From contig CAMDNE010000001.1 in the NCBI GenBank assembly GCA_945902745.1, forward strand, positions 186,001 through 250,000: a stretch of 64,000 nucleotides of DNA. Direction: 5' to 3'. Source of the stretch: Chitinophaga pinensis (GTDB taxonomy: Bacteria > Bacteroidota > Bacteroidia > Flavobacteriales_D > Crocinitomicaceae). A program made the translations under genes and the position numbers. Each line of letters starts with the position of its first letter. The stretch's first letter is position 1. Under the pieces are notes generated by a model. It was not told the origin of the DNA. It saw only the letters and a list, made by a program, of their open reading frames with translations, and searched no databases. This document shows positions 18,450-27,376 of this stretch, piece after piece.

Positions 18450-18671
18450 TCAATATTCGTCTTCGTTGAAAAGAAAATCTTCTCTTGAAGGATAATCTGG
18501 CCATATTTCTTCAATACTTTCATATATATCACCTTCGTCTTCCAAATCTTGCAAGTTTTCAACTACTTCAAGAGGAGCTCCTGTTCTAATAGCAAAATCG
18601 ATTAATTCATCTTTTGCTGCAGGCCATGGAGCGTCTTCCATATATGATGCTAATTCTAATGTCCAGTACAT
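18450..18671 (-). CDS. DUF2795 family small acidic protein
   Basis: A 73-residue, strongly acidic protein with the DUF2795 pattern PWPAAKDELIDFAIRTGAP...V...L..L.DE.D.YES. Such proteins are common and highly conserved in Bacteroidota; function is unknown, though the fold is a small helical domain. It has a well-formed promoter, a purine-rich stretch just before the start and its own terminator, suggesting a monocistronic, well-expressed gene. Confidence 0.85.
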   Translation of the reverse strand: MYWTLELASYMEDAPWPAAKDELIDFAIRTGAPLEVVENLQDLEDEGDIYESIEEIWPDYPSREDFLFNEDEY

Positions 18672-18702
18672 CTTTCCTCTAATTTTAATTGTTTGATTGG
18701 CG

Positions 18703-18732
18703 CAAAAGTAATTTTATTTTCAAACTTTCCAA
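18703..18732 (-). promoter_or_regulatory. Promoter of the DUF2795 gene (-33 TTG, -7 TAnnTTTG)
   Basis: On the minus strand TTG (18732-18730), a 19-nt spacer, then TACTTTTG (18710-18703), followed by a start codon 31 nt later. Both elements and spacing match the Bacteroidota housekeeping promoter; this is the best-formed one noticed in the window. Confidence 0.65.
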
Positions 18733-18781
18733 ATTACTGAGCTAAAAGATTGAAAATGTTTTATTAACATTTTAGCGAATT

Positions 18782-19330
18782 TTACATTCTTGGATGCCAA
18801 GGTTGATCCTCAATTCCTAAATCTTGAGCAATTTTCCTCCCTAAAACAAAGAGATAATCACTTAATCGATTGATATAGACAATTACTTCTGGAGCAACAA
18901 AATCGTTTTGTTTCAAATCAACTATTATTCTTTCTGCTCTCCTACAAATGCATCGCGACAAATGGCAAAATGAAACTGTAGTATGTCCACCAGGTAAAAT
19001 AAAACTTTTCATTTCTGGAAGTTTTTGCTCCATTTCATCCATCCAATTTTCCAAGAATTTAGTATCAGATTCATGTAGATCGGGTATTTTCATATTCGAT
19101 TTCTCTGGGTCTGAAGCTAAACTGGAACCAATTGTAAATAATCGGTCTTGAATTTCCAATAACTGTTTTTTATATTCGATATTAATTTCTTGGTCTTTCA
19201 CTAAGCCGATTGAAGAGTTTAATTCATCGATTGTGCCATATGCTTCAATTCTCAGAGAACTTTTTAAAATTCTTGTTCCACCAATTAATCCTGTAGAACC
19301 TGTATCACCATTTTTTGTATAAATTTTCAT
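18782..19330 (-). CDS. Cob(I)alamin adenosyltransferase, PduO/MMAB type
   Basis: A 182-residue ATP:corrinoid adenosyltransferase that makes adenosylcobalamin. It has the N-terminal ATP motif YTKNGDTGSTGLIGG, the IEAYGTIDELNSSIG segment and the C-terminal CRRAER and YINRLSDYLFVLGR motifs of the PduO family. Length is normal. It begins 7 nt after the stop of the cyclase/HD gene on the same strand, so the two may share a transcript, although no functional link is evident. The protein is a cytosolic trimer in known members. Confidence 0.93.
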   Translation of the reverse strand: MKIYTKNGDTGSTGLIGGTRILKSSLRIEAYGTIDELNSSIGLVKDQEINIEYKKQLLEIQDRLFTIGSSLASDPEKSNMKIPDLHESDTKFLENWMDEMEQKLPEMKSFILPGGHTTVSFCHLSRCICRRAERIIVDLKQNDFVAPEVIVYINRLSDYLFVLGRKIAQDLGIEDQPWHPRM

Positions 19331-19337
19331 TGACTTT

Positions 19338-21026
19338 TTATTTCAAGATTTTTAATTGTTCTTTTAATTCAGCAATTCTAACCTTCTTGCTTTGAAGGCG
19401 AATATTTTTTGCCGTTTCTGTATGATATCTGTGAACTTTTTCTAGATAATGTAATTGAAATTGAACCCATTCAAGTTCATTCATTTTATTTCCGCAATTC
19501 GCCATTTCTAAGCGTAATTTATTAGAAACATTGTAATAATCTGCTCGACCTAAATAATCATGGTCGGCATCGCACATTATTTTCTCTAACATTGTAATTG
19601 GTTCAATGTCAGTACTTGTTGATTTTATAATATTTGTAATAGTCTTGATTTGATCTTGCGTATAACCAAATTTAGGTAAGTTGTTTTCAGCTATCATAAT
19701 AGCGAATGCTTCATTTGAATCATGTTGAAGAATGTAACCCGCATCATGATAAAGTACGGCTGTTTTTAATAGTAAAAAATCTTCTTCATTTATCCCCTCT
19801 AATTTGGCAATTCGAATAGCTGCTTTTTCAACATTTAGTGTGTGTGAAATATCATGGTAAATAACATCTTCGGGTAATAATGCTTTTAGCCTATTAGTTA
19901 TATCATTCCGCATGTGTTCAAAATCTATCGATGTAAGGCCACATTTTATGCGTAATGCTGTAGATGCAATTTTACCTTCGCCATATAAACAATGATTTAA
20001 CTTAATATCATTTAAATAGAACATTTCAATGCTCCCACCACGTTTGTGAATGTTAACTGCTCCTCGTGGTTCTAAATTCATAAAGTCAGAGACATTTTTT
20101 GCAATTTCTTTTGTGATAGTTATATGTCCTGGTTTAGTTCCTTGTTCTGCTCTAGCGGCTATATTAACGGTATCCCCCCAAACGTCAAAACTGATTTTAC
20201 TTGAACCAATTATCCCTGCGACCAATGGTCCCATATGTAAACCGACACGAATTTCCCAAAAATCTCTGTTCATTGCTCGCGCAATATCTTGTTCATTTCT
20301 TAGGAAATCTCTAATTTCAATTGCTGCCAAACAAGCTCTGATTGAGGGCTCCTCATGATGTTCGGTGACACCAGCAAGCGCCATGTATGCATCACCAATC
20401 GTTTTGATTTTCTCAAGCTTATATCGCTCAATAATCACATCAAATTGATTGAAATAATATTCTAATTTTTTAAGTAATCGAATTGGTTTAATATCTTTTG
20501 CTTTGGAAGAAAAGTCAACAAAATCAGTAAATAATACGATCCCATTTTCAAATCTTCTTGGCGAAAAAGCTTTATTTGCACTTAAGTCTTCAAGAACGGT
20601 TGCTGGAAAAATATTATTAAGAAGTTGATTGATACGTTGGTCTTTGTAAAATAAAGATTTGAAAACCTCAATTTTTGCTTGAATGAGATTTGGATTGAAT
20701 GGTATTGTAATATAATCTACAGCTCCTTCATTTAAACCTTTCACCATTTTTGCACCGGAGGAAGAATCAGCAGTTAAAACAATTTTGTACATGTTTTTAA
20801 CCGAACTAATTTCTTTCAATGATTGCAATAATTCAATTCCACCGAAAAATGGATTATCAATGTTAATCAATAAAATGCCGATTTCTTTTTGTTTTAATAG
20901 TGGTAAAGCTGTATCAATTGAATCAGCGAGAAGTATATTATTTCCTCCTCCAGATAGAATTTCTTTCAGTCCTTTTTGATTTTTATGATCATCATCGATT
21001 ATTAAAATGTTGATGAAGCGTTCCAT
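19338..21026 (-). CDS. Receiver-like / class III adenylate cyclase / HD-domain fusion protein
   Basis: A 562-residue soluble protein with three parts: a response-regulator receiver fold (1-125), a class III nucleotidyl cyclase domain (about 155-340) and a C-terminal HD hydrolase domain (about 375-500). The cyclase has both metal Asp (Asp168 in FTDFVDF, Asp212 in TIGDAY), adenine-selecting Lys208 and Asp281, and catalytic Asn288 and Arg292, so adenylate rather than guanylate cyclase is predicted. The HD part has HxxxH (391, 395), HD (427-428) and Asp486. In the receiver the phosphoacceptor position is Asn55 (NIDNP) and the conserved Lys is Ile, so it is probably not phosphorylated. Combining a synthase with a possible phosphohydrolase suggests a self-contained signalling enzyme. 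Confidence 0.88.
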   Translation of the reverse strand: MERFINILIIDDDHKNQKGLKEILSGGGNNILLADSIDTALPLLKQKEIGILLINIDNPFFGGIELLQSLKEISSVKNMYKIVLTADSSSGAKMVKGLNEGAVDYITIPFNPNLIQAKIEVFKSLFYKDQRINQLLNNIFPATVLEDLSANKAFSPRRFENGIVLFTDFVDFSSKAKDIKPIRLLKKLEYYFNQFDVIIERYKLEKIKTIGDAYMALAGVTEHHEEPSIRACLAAIEIRDFLRNEQDIARAMNRDFWEIRVGLHMGPLVAGIIGSSKISFDVWGDTVNIAARAEQGTKPGHITITKEIAKNVSDFMNLEPRGAVNIHKRGGSIEMFYLNDIKLNHCLYGEGKIASTALRIKCGLTSIDFEHMRNDITNRLKALLPEDVIYHDISHTLNVEKAAIRIAKLEGINEEDFLLLKTAVLYHDAGYILQHDSNEAFAIMIAENNLPKFGYTQDQIKTITNIIKSTSTDIEPITMLEKIMCDADHDYLGRADYYNVSNKLRLEMANCGNKMNELEWVQFQLHYLEKVHRYHTETAKNIRLQSKKVRIAELKEQLKILK

Positions 21027-21098
21027 TGCGTTTTTATTTTAACACTAAAAATAATGAAAGAAGACTGATAAGCAACCAATATGTAATTTATTCTTGAA

Positions 21099-22328
21099 CT
21101 ATTGAAGAAAATGGTTTTTCAACGCTTCATCAATTGAAACTGAAGTTTGCGTTAATTCTAAAATTCTTTGAATTACTCCATCTACAATAGCGTCTGGACA
21201 AGAAGCACCAGATGTGATAATTATAGTTATTGGATTTTTATTTTCTGGAATGAATTCGGTCATACTTTCCAATTCTTTGCGATGAATATTGAATGAATTG
21301 ACTATGTTAAGAGATGTGATTTCCTCTTTTGATTTAATAAAATAGGTTGGAAATTTTTGCTCTAACAATTCAACTAAATGAGTCGTATTTGAACTGTTAT
21401 ATCCGCCTACTACAATTGCAAGATCGGCCTCTTTCTCAATAAGTCCGTATGTCGCTGTTTGGTTATCATTTGTAGCATAACACAGTGTGTCTCGCGTATC
21501 TGCAATATGGTTTTTTAAATCAGCTTCACCATATTTACGCAACATAATGCTTCTTAAATAATCAGTTATTTCTTGCGTTTCAGTAGCGAGCATTGTCGTT
21601 TGATTCACTACACCAATTTTAGTTAAATCTGTTAAAGGATTAAATCCTTCGGAAAATTTGCCTTTGAAGAATACATGGAAATTTTCTATTGGCTCAATTC
21701 CTTGAATAATTTCACCTAATACTTTTGCTTCATTGAGATCTTTTAAAATCAATACAGGAGCATTTTCTTTACTATGAGAAAATGTAGCACGCGTTTCTTC
21801 GTGGTTGTATTTACCGTGAATTAAAACAGTGTGTTTGTCCATGCCTAAACGTTCTGAACGATTCCAAACTTTCTCAACAAACGGACATGTTGTATTATAT
21901 CTTTTTACATCAACACCAATTGCTGATAATATAGTTTCAATTTCAACCGTTGTTCCAAAAGCAGGAATGATAACGATGTCTTCACAATTAATATTTTCCC
22001 AAGGAATTAATTGAGTTCCGTCCGTATCTTGAATAAATTTTATTCCATTATTTGTTAAATCTTCATTCACAGCTGGATTATGAATCATTTGACTTAACAA
22101 GAAAATACGTTTATCAGGATTCTCTTGAATTGCTTTATAGGATATTTCAATTGCATTTTCAACACCATAACAAAATCCAAAATGCCGTGAAATATAAAAT
22201 TTAATTTTCCCGAAATCGAGCAAGCTTGGTGAAAAATCTTTTTTTCTAGGATCTTCAATTTTCCTTTTTTCTTTCACCTTGCTGATGATAGGGGAGCGGT
22301 AAAAATCTGGAATTTCGAATTGCTTCAT
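21099..22328 (-). CDS. ispH: 4-hydroxy-3-methylbut-2-enyl diphosphate reductase
   Basis: A 409-residue IspH (LytB), the last enzyme of the MEP isoprenoid pathway, reducing HMBPP to IPP and DMAPP with a [4Fe-4S] cluster. Cluster cysteines are in HFGFCYGVENAI, in YNTTCPFVEKVW and in SGASCPDAIVDG; active-site segments VVNQTTMLATET and TRDTLCYATNDNQ are present. It is longer than the ~315-residue enterobacterial protein, with an N-terminal extension of about 45 residues and insertions, as is common in Bacteroidota. Presence indicates the organism makes isoprenoids by the MEP route. Confidence 0.95.
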   Translation of the reverse strand: MKQFEIPDFYRSPIISKVKEKRKIEDPRKKDFSPSLLDFGKIKFYISRHFGFCYGVENAIEISYKAIQENPDKRIFLLSQMIHNPAVNEDLTNNGIKFIQDTDGTQLIPWENINCEDIVIIPAFGTTVEIETILSAIGVDVKRYNTTCPFVEKVWNRSERLGMDKHTVLIHGKYNHEETRATFSHSKENAPVLILKDLNEAKVLGEIIQGIEPIENFHVFFKGKFSEGFNPLTDLTKIGVVNQTTMLATETQEITDYLRSIMLRKYGEADLKNHIADTRDTLCYATNDNQTATYGLIEKEADLAIVVGGYNSSNTTHLVELLEQKFPTYFIKSKEEITSLNIVNSFNIHRKELESMTEFIPENKNPITIIITSGASCPDAIVDGVIQRILELTQTSVSIDEALKNHFLQ

Positions 22329-22387
22329 GTTGTAAAATATTCTACAAATATAACACCTCAGTTTTATAATTGTTTCAAGAAAAAAAG

Positions 22388-22413
22388 AAAGGCTGCCATT
22401 TCTGACAGCCTTT
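22388..22413 (-). terminator. Terminator of the DUF4139 gene
   Basis: Arms AAAGGCTG (22388-22395) and CAGCCTTT (22406-22413) lie just after the stop codon at 22418 and are followed on the minus strand by a T-rich run. Confidence 0.75.
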
Positions 22414-22417
22414 ACAT

Positions 22418-24097
22418 CTAAAGGGCAATATTCATATCCTTATTGTATTTGACTTTGTAATTGAAATTAAACAATTTCGTTTCTTTGGTTTTTAAATCGA
22501 GTTGCCATTCAATTATACCACTCAGTGGATCCAATGTTCCTTTTCCTAAATCAACGGATTCAATGGTAATGTCAGCATTGGTTGTAATAGGAATTTGATC
22601 TTGAATTATCAAATCGATGCCTGTTGCTTTCAAATTCTTTATTTCTATTGAATAAGCCATCGTTTTCTCAATTTTATCACCTATAATTTTATCCTTACAC
22701 TCTTTTTTAACAAGTAATCTTTTGATTACAATGTTTGGATCTCTTCCTAGACTTAAATACATGGTGTCTTGCATAGTAGTTGGGTCAATATACGTTTCAC
22801 CAATATAGCTTCCATCAAAGAAGATGTTTGCTTGCGCCGGCACTAATCCTAGCTCGTCTAATTTTGAAAGTTCAGCAACAAGGTATACGGAGTTATCCAT
22901 TTTTGGAACACTATAGTATTTGTAATTAGCATCCAAATCGGCTACTTTAATTAAGACCATGTGTTGCTCATTATTCGATTTAATTGAATATGGAAGATCA
23001 ATATGGAATTCCATGGAAGTCAATTGACGTATCGTTGAAACGAACTGATCGGACGTTTGACCAATTACAGATAATTCTTCTTCAGTTGTAATTGAATTGG
23101 AATAAGCATAACCCTTTGTATCCATTTCTTTCTTCATAGCGGATTGTGGCGTATTGTTGTTGTAACCATCATTTCGATACGTGTAATAATCAATATACCA
23201 AGGATGCAAAGTTGGTTTCGTTTTGTTTTGATAAGGATTGTTCGTTGAGATATTTAATTTTATATTGTCCCAATCTAATCCTGAATTTTGAAAAACTTGC
23301 GCCTTGTACGTAAGATTTATTTTGGATGTTAAACCATCGCTTCTTAAATCATACATTGGAACCCAGCCAGCATTGGCGACCAGATACGAAATACTCATTT
23401 TTCCTGTAACAATCTCTTTAGATGATACGGTAACTGTAATTCTATGTATCGGACCTTGATCTCTAGGATTCATGCCATTACTACTTTGGTGTTGTTTTAA
23501 CTTTATAAGACGTTCGTCCATTGCACGTTTCTTTTCTAATTTATCAGCCTTTTTTCTATTCAAAACCTGCAATTTCTTGTTGATTTCAGTCATTTTGATT
23601 GTGTAATAATCGATTGCTTGCTTCAATAAATTGATAGAATCGTTTACTTTTCCTTGACCACGGATTGCACCATTGTTGGCAAGAATGTTTTTAGAAGCGT
23701 TCATAACATCAATTTCGTCTTGAATATCTTGAATGTCATATCCTAAATACTTTAAAGAATCCTCTAACAAATAAATATCTTTTCTGATTTTCAAAGGCAA
23801 ACCTTCCAAGCTAATTTCTTCTGGTTTAGGGTAGAAAAGGGAATATTTTGAATCGATAATAACAACACTTCCCGTTGCTTTTACTTGCAAACTATTCGCA
23901 TCAATAAATGGACTAATTCCTTCAATGATTACTTCTGTAATTCCAGGTTTAACGGAATAAGAAGCTTTTTGAAATAGTTGAGCTCCTTGAGCATAAACTG
24001 TTACTTCTGAGATTGTTGATTTAATTATTTCTTTGTCATTTGCACGAACCTGAAACAAAATCAACATTAAAACTGCAATACTAGATATCTTTTTCAT
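22418..24097 (-). CDS. DUF4139 protein, mucoidy inhibitor MuiA family
   Basis: A 559-residue exported protein: signal peptide (ending near FQVRA), an N-terminal DUF4140-type beta domain (TISEVTVYAQGAQLFQKA), a coiled-coil stretch at about 110-200 (LEDSLKYL...KADKLEKKRAMDE), and a C-terminal DUF4139 domain of beta strands (SYLVANAGWVPMYDLR..., GLDWDNIKLNIST). MuiA-family proteins are widespread; the name comes from a mucoidy phenotype and the biochemical role is not known. The gene stands alone, with a terminator behind and a long repeat-rich spacer ahead of it. Confidence 0.88.
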   Translation of the reverse strand: MKKISSIAVLMLILFQVRANDKEIIKSTISEVTVYAQGAQLFQKASYSVKPGITEVIIEGISPFIDANSLQVKATGSVVIIDSKYSLFYPKPEEISLEGLPLKIRKDIYLLEDSLKYLGYDIQDIQDEIDVMNASKNILANNGAIRGQGKVNDSINLLKQAIDYYTIKMTEINKKLQVLNRKKADKLEKKRAMDERLIKLKQHQSSNGMNPRDQGPIHRITVTVSSKEIVTGKMSISYLVANAGWVPMYDLRSDGLTSKINLTYKAQVFQNSGLDWDNIKLNISTNNPYQNKTKPTLHPWYIDYYTYRNDGYNNNTPQSAMKKEMDTKGYAYSNSITTEEELSVIGQTSDQFVSTIRQLTSMEFHIDLPYSIKSNNEQHMVLIKVADLDANYKYYSVPKMDNSVYLVAELSKLDELGLVPAQANIFFDGSYIGETYIDPTTMQDTMYLSLGRDPNIVIKRLLVKKECKDKIIGDKIEKTMAYSIEIKNLKATGIDLIIQDQIPITTNADITIESVDLGKGTLDPLSGIIEWQLDLKTKETKLFNFNYKVKYNKDMNIAL

Positions 24098-24180
24098 GAT
24101 TTTTTTTTTTGGCAGTACATGAACATAAAAGATACGTTCAATATAGAATCAAAAAAAAATATAGTTAAAGGGTATTTATA

Positions 24181-24480
24181 AAACACATAGGCACATAGAT
24201 TGGCCTTGTATTATATTTGTTGTGCGTATTATTTTTTTACCACATAGGCACATAGTTCATATAGTTTAGCCTTGCATTATAAATTTGTGTGAGCATTTTT
24301 TTACCACATAGAAACATAGTTCACATAGATTGGCCTTGCATTATAAATTTGTCTGAGCATTTTTTTTACCACATAGGCAAATAGTTCACATAGTTTGGCC
24401 TTGCATTATAAATTTGTGTGAGCATTTTTTTACCACATAGATACAATGTACACATAGATTGAATTTGCATTGTAAATTAG
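24181..24480. repeat. Imperfect tandem repeat, five units of ~60-66 bp with CACATAG core
   Basis: Five units follow one another (about 24181, 24238, 24302, 24368, 24431), each with TTACCACATAG, a second and third CATAG block, then GGCCTTGCATTATAAATTTG and a T tract. Within a unit the heptamer CACATAG recurs every 7-9 nt. The rest of the 24098-24627 gap is AT-rich; a related inverted array, CCTATGTGGCCTATG, lies at 24558-24584. No open frame or RNA gene is evident. It looks like a dispersed intergenic repeat family that expanded locally. Confidence 0.85.
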
Positions 24481-24557
24481 GTACTGAGTTAGTTTGCTTA
24501 TATCACCTATTTTCCTGTTAGTTAGGAATTTACGACAAAGGAAAATATTTATTTTTT

Positions 24558-24592
24558 ACCTATGTGGCCTATGTTTCTATGTGTTAGAAATT
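24558..24592. repeat. CCTATGTG short array (inverted member of the CACATAG family)
   Basis: Three ~9-nt units (CCTATGTG, GCCTATGTT, TCTATGTG) followed by TTAGAAATTT. Nearly the same arrangement occurs at 47564-47598, so this is a dispersed element. It lies ahead of the 3' end of glmM. Confidence 0.7.
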
Positions 24593-24627
24593 TACCGAAA
24601 ATCGGATTATTTTATATGTTTAAACTT

Positions 24628-26013
24628 TTAAATAAGTGCTTTAATCTCCAAAATTATTCTTTCAGCCAAATCATTTGCCATTTGTTCATTCTCACTTTCA
24701 GAATAAATACGAATTATTGGTTCAGTATTACTTTTTCTTAAATGCACCCATTCTTTGCCGATGTAAATTTTCACACCATCTGTGGTATCAACTTCTTCGT
24801 GCGCATAATTTAACGTCATATGCAAGAGCAATTGATCAACATCGATATCTGGAGTCAATTCAATTTTATTTTTGGAAATAGTATATTTTGGATAACTGTC
24901 TCTCAATGCTGAAACAGACATTTTTTTATGTGCTAAATGACTCAAAAACAAAGCAATTCCGACCAATGAATCACGACCATAATGCAAATCAGGATAAATT
25001 ACGCCGCCATTTCCTTCACCGCCAATTACAGCGTTAGTCTCTTTCATTTTTGTTACCACATTCACTTCTCCAACAGCGGCAGCCGAATAAACTTGACCTC
25101 TTGCTTCAGTGATATCTCGCAATGCACGCGTAGATGATAAGTTTGAAACGGTTGCGCCAGGTGTATGTGTTAACACATAATCTGCAACGGCAACCAACGT
25201 GTATTCTTCACCGAACATGGATCCATCTTCACAAACAAGCGCTAAACGGTCAACATCAGGATCAACGGTGATTCCAACATCTCCACCAACTTCTTTTATT
25301 TTATCTGAAAGATCAGTTAAATGTTCTGGAAGAGGTTCTGGATTGTGCGGGAAATGACCTGTTGGTTCACAATACAATTCAGTAATTTTATACACGCCTA
25401 ATGCTTTTAATAAAGCTGGGACGAAGATCCCACCTGTTGAATTTACAGCATCAACAACTACTGAGAAATTAGCTTCTTCAATGGCTTTTTTATCAACTAG
25501 CGGTAAAGCTAAAATAGCATCAATGTGCTTTTGCATGTATGAATGATCCAAGTTAACTTTTCCTAAGTCATCCACTTCTGCGAAATCAAAACTTTCTGAT
25601 TCAGCAATTGCTAAAACTTCAATTCCATCATCTCCAGAAATGAATTCACCTTTTTCATTCAATAATTTTAAAGCATTCCACTGTTTTGGATTATGACTTG
25701 CGGTTAAAATGATTCCGCCTTGTGCATGTTCCATTGTCACAGCAACTTCAACGGTTGGAGTAGTGGATAAACCTAAATTTACCACATCAATTCCCAATCC
25801 TACCAATGTTGAAATAACCAAATCAGAAATCATTTGACCTGAAATTCTCGCATCACGACCAATAACTACTTTGATTTTTTGAGAACCATTACTGTTCTTC
25901 AACCAAGTGCCATAAGCAGCGGCAAATTTAACAGTATCAATAGGTGTTAATCCTTGATCAACTTTTCCTCCTATCGTTCCTCTAATTCCTGAGATAGATT
26001 TTATTAATGTCAT
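24628..26013 (-). CDS. glmM: Phosphoglucosamine mutase (phosphohexomutase family)
   Basis: A 461-residue alpha-D-phosphohexomutase. It has the N-terminal GIRGT motif, the active-site phosphoserine loop TASHNPKQWNALK, the metal loop DPDVDRLALV, the sugar-binding loop GGEGNGGVIYP and the C-terminal phosphate-binding RKSNTEPIIRIYSE. Family members in Bacteroidota are usually assigned as GlmM, converting glucosamine-6-phosphate to glucosamine-1-phosphate for peptidoglycan and LPS precursors; phosphomannomutase activity cannot be excluded from sequence alone. It lies upstream of neither gene closely; ribH ends ~50 nt away across a short AT-rich repeat. Confidence 0.88.
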   Translation of the reverse strand: MTLIKSISGIRGTIGGKVDQGLTPIDTVKFAAAYGTWLKNSNGSQKIKVVIGRDARISGQMISDLVISTLVGLGIDVVNLGLSTTPTVEVAVTMEHAQGGIILTASHNPKQWNALKLLNEKGEFISGDDGIEVLAIAESESFDFAEVDDLGKVNLDHSYMQKHIDAILALPLVDKKAIEEANFSVVVDAVNSTGGIFVPALLKALGVYKITELYCEPTGHFPHNPEPLPEHLTDLSDKIKEVGGDVGITVDPDVDRLALVCEDGSMFGEEYTLVAVADYVLTHTPGATVSNLSSTRALRDITEARGQVYSAAAVGEVNVVTKMKETNAVIGGEGNGGVIYPDLHYGRDSLVGIALFLSHLAHKKMSVSALRDSYPKYTISKNKIELTPDIDVDQLLLHMTLNYAHEEVDTTDGVKIYIGKEWVHLRKSNTEPIIRIYSESENEQMANDLAERIILEIKALI

Positions 26014-26026
26014 TTTATAGTTGCTA

Positions 26027-26072
26027 ATTACAAATCACGAATTGCAAATCACGAATTACAAATTATGAATCA
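26027..26072. repeat. Short tandem repeat between ribH and glmM
   Basis: Three ~14-15-nt units (AAATCACGAATTGC, AAATCACGAATTAC, AAATTATGAATCAC). A similar AATCACAAATTACAAAT string lies at 47533-47556, so this is a dispersed spacer element. Confidence 0.6.
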
Positions 26073-26588
26073 CTTCCCGTAACCAATTTTATCGGTTGTT
26101 GTAAATTGTTTTTTCAGATCAATCATTTTCATACAGGCGATTGCACATTCAATTCCTTTGTTTCCATGAACACCGCCTGAACGGTCAATGGATTGTTGCA
26201 TATTATCATCGGTCAGAAGACAAAAAGCAACGGGAATATTGTATTTAAGATTGACATCTTTGATTCCTTGTGTTGCACCGTCACAAACAAAATCAAAATG
26301 CTTGGTTTCACCTTTGATTACAACACCTATTGCTACAACTCCGTCAATTTTGCCATATTCACACATGTATTGAGCTCCTAAAGGCAATTCAAATGCTCCT
26401 GGAACAAAACGCACAGAAATATTTTCTTCTTTAACACCATTTTCCAAAAATGCCTCTTTGGCACCTTTTAAAAGATTCAACGTAATTGAATCGTTCCATT
26501 CAGAAACAACAATGCCGACTTTAAAATCGGCACCGTTTGGAACAAAGTCCTTATTGTATTCTGACAAATTGCGTAACGCAGTAGCCAT
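26070..26588 (-). CDS. ribH: 6,7-dimethyl-8-ribityllumazine synthase
   Basis: A 172-residue lumazine synthase catalysing the penultimate step of riboflavin synthesis from 3,4-dihydroxybutanone 4-phosphate and a ribitylaminouracil. Motifs include VVSEWND, RFVPGAFELPLGA, AIGVVIKGETKHFDFVC and the catalytic His region, with GNKGIECA near the C-terminus. The start codon overlaps the stop of the TPR gene by one base (TAATG), indicating translational coupling. The protein assembles into pentamers or 60-mers in known cases. Confidence 0.96.
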   Translation of the reverse strand: MATALRNLSEYNKDFVPNGADFKVGIVVSEWNDSITLNLLKGAKEAFLENGVKEENISVRFVPGAFELPLGAQYMCEYGKIDGVVAIGVVIKGETKHFDFVCDGATQGIKDVNLKYNIPVAFCLLTDDNMQQSIDRSGGVHGNKGIECAIACMKMIDLKKQFTTTDKIGYGK

Positions 26589-27232
26589 TATTTTTTTGTT
26601 GTTTTGTTAGATGCTCTAGCGATATATTTTTCAATTCCTTTTTGACTTGCAAAAGAAGCATAATCATCTTTAATTGTCGTGTAGCATTCAACAGCTTTCT
26701 CGAAATCTTTCACTTTTTCTGCACATAGACCAGCTTTCATAAGGTACATTGGTGTAGTCATTTCATTTTCGTTAATGCCAGCTGCTTCCAAATATAACGT
26801 TCCAGCTTTTTCATAATCTTTCAATTCTGATTGACAATCTCCTTGCAAACCAACAGCCATTGATGAAATATATGTGTCTTTTACATCAACACTTTCTAAT
26901 TCTGTTAATGCTTTTTTGAATTGACCTTTAACCATATATTGACGAGCCAAAATGAATTGAGCATTTTCCCCACCAATTTTCCCATCGTATTTTTTTGCGA
27001 TTGGTTTTAACTCTTCAATAGCGGCATCAGTCGAATCTTTAGCTGCATAATTCAATCCAACCCAATAAGCGTCTTTCGATTTTTCATTCGCTGGTTTCCA
27101 CAAAAACTGCACGTATGCGAAATAACCGATTACTAAAACAAGGATTCCTCCTCCGATATAAGATACCAAACGAGCGTTCTTGTTTGATTCAAATTTTTTC
27201 TTTAATTCTTGTACTGAGAAATTTTCTAACAT
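26588..27232 (-). CDS. Membrane-anchored tetratricopeptide repeat protein
   Basis: A 214-residue protein with a cytosolic N-terminus (about 25 residues), one transmembrane helix (GGGILVLVIGYFAYVQFLW) and a C-terminal helical region with TPR-like repeats (AQFILARQYMVKGQFKKALTELESV; AGLCAEKVKDFEKAVECYTTI). It resembles YfgM-like ancillary translocon proteins, but that is inference. The gene is coupled to ribH and divergent from recF, a neighbourhood that recurs in Bacteroidota. Confidence 0.82.
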   Translation of the reverse strand: MLENFSVQELKKKFESNKNARLVSYIGGGILVLVIGYFAYVQFLWKPANEKSKDAYWVGLNYAAKDSTDAAIEELKPIAKKYDGKIGGENAQFILARQYMVKGQFKKALTELESVDVKDTYISSMAVGLQGDCQSELKDYEKAGTLYLEAAGINENEMTTPMYLMKAGLCAEKVKDFEKAVECYTTIKDDYASFASQKGIEKYIARASNKTTKK

Positions 27233-27363
27233 ATTAAAAGCATATTAAGCCGTGCAAAAATAGTTTTTTTTTTTATTATATAAAGCGAAGTTTTCAACAA
27301 GATACTACTTAAATGTCTTTTACATTTCAAAATCCTTTTCTTTCGGATGACCAAAAAATGAAC

Positions 27364-27371
27364 TAAATTTG
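27364..27371 (+). promoter_or_regulatory. Candidate -7 promoter box of recF
   Basis: TAAATTTG matches TAnnTTTG and ends 5 nt before the recF ATG at 27377. If used, transcription would begin at or next to the start codon, giving a leaderless or nearly leaderless mRNA. Confidence 0.45.
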
Positions 27372-27376
27372 TTGCA

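Noticed and set aside
24181-24480. Possible CRISPR array
   Set aside because: Units are imperfect copies of one another over their whole length; there are no unique spacers between fixed repeats, and no cas gene is near.
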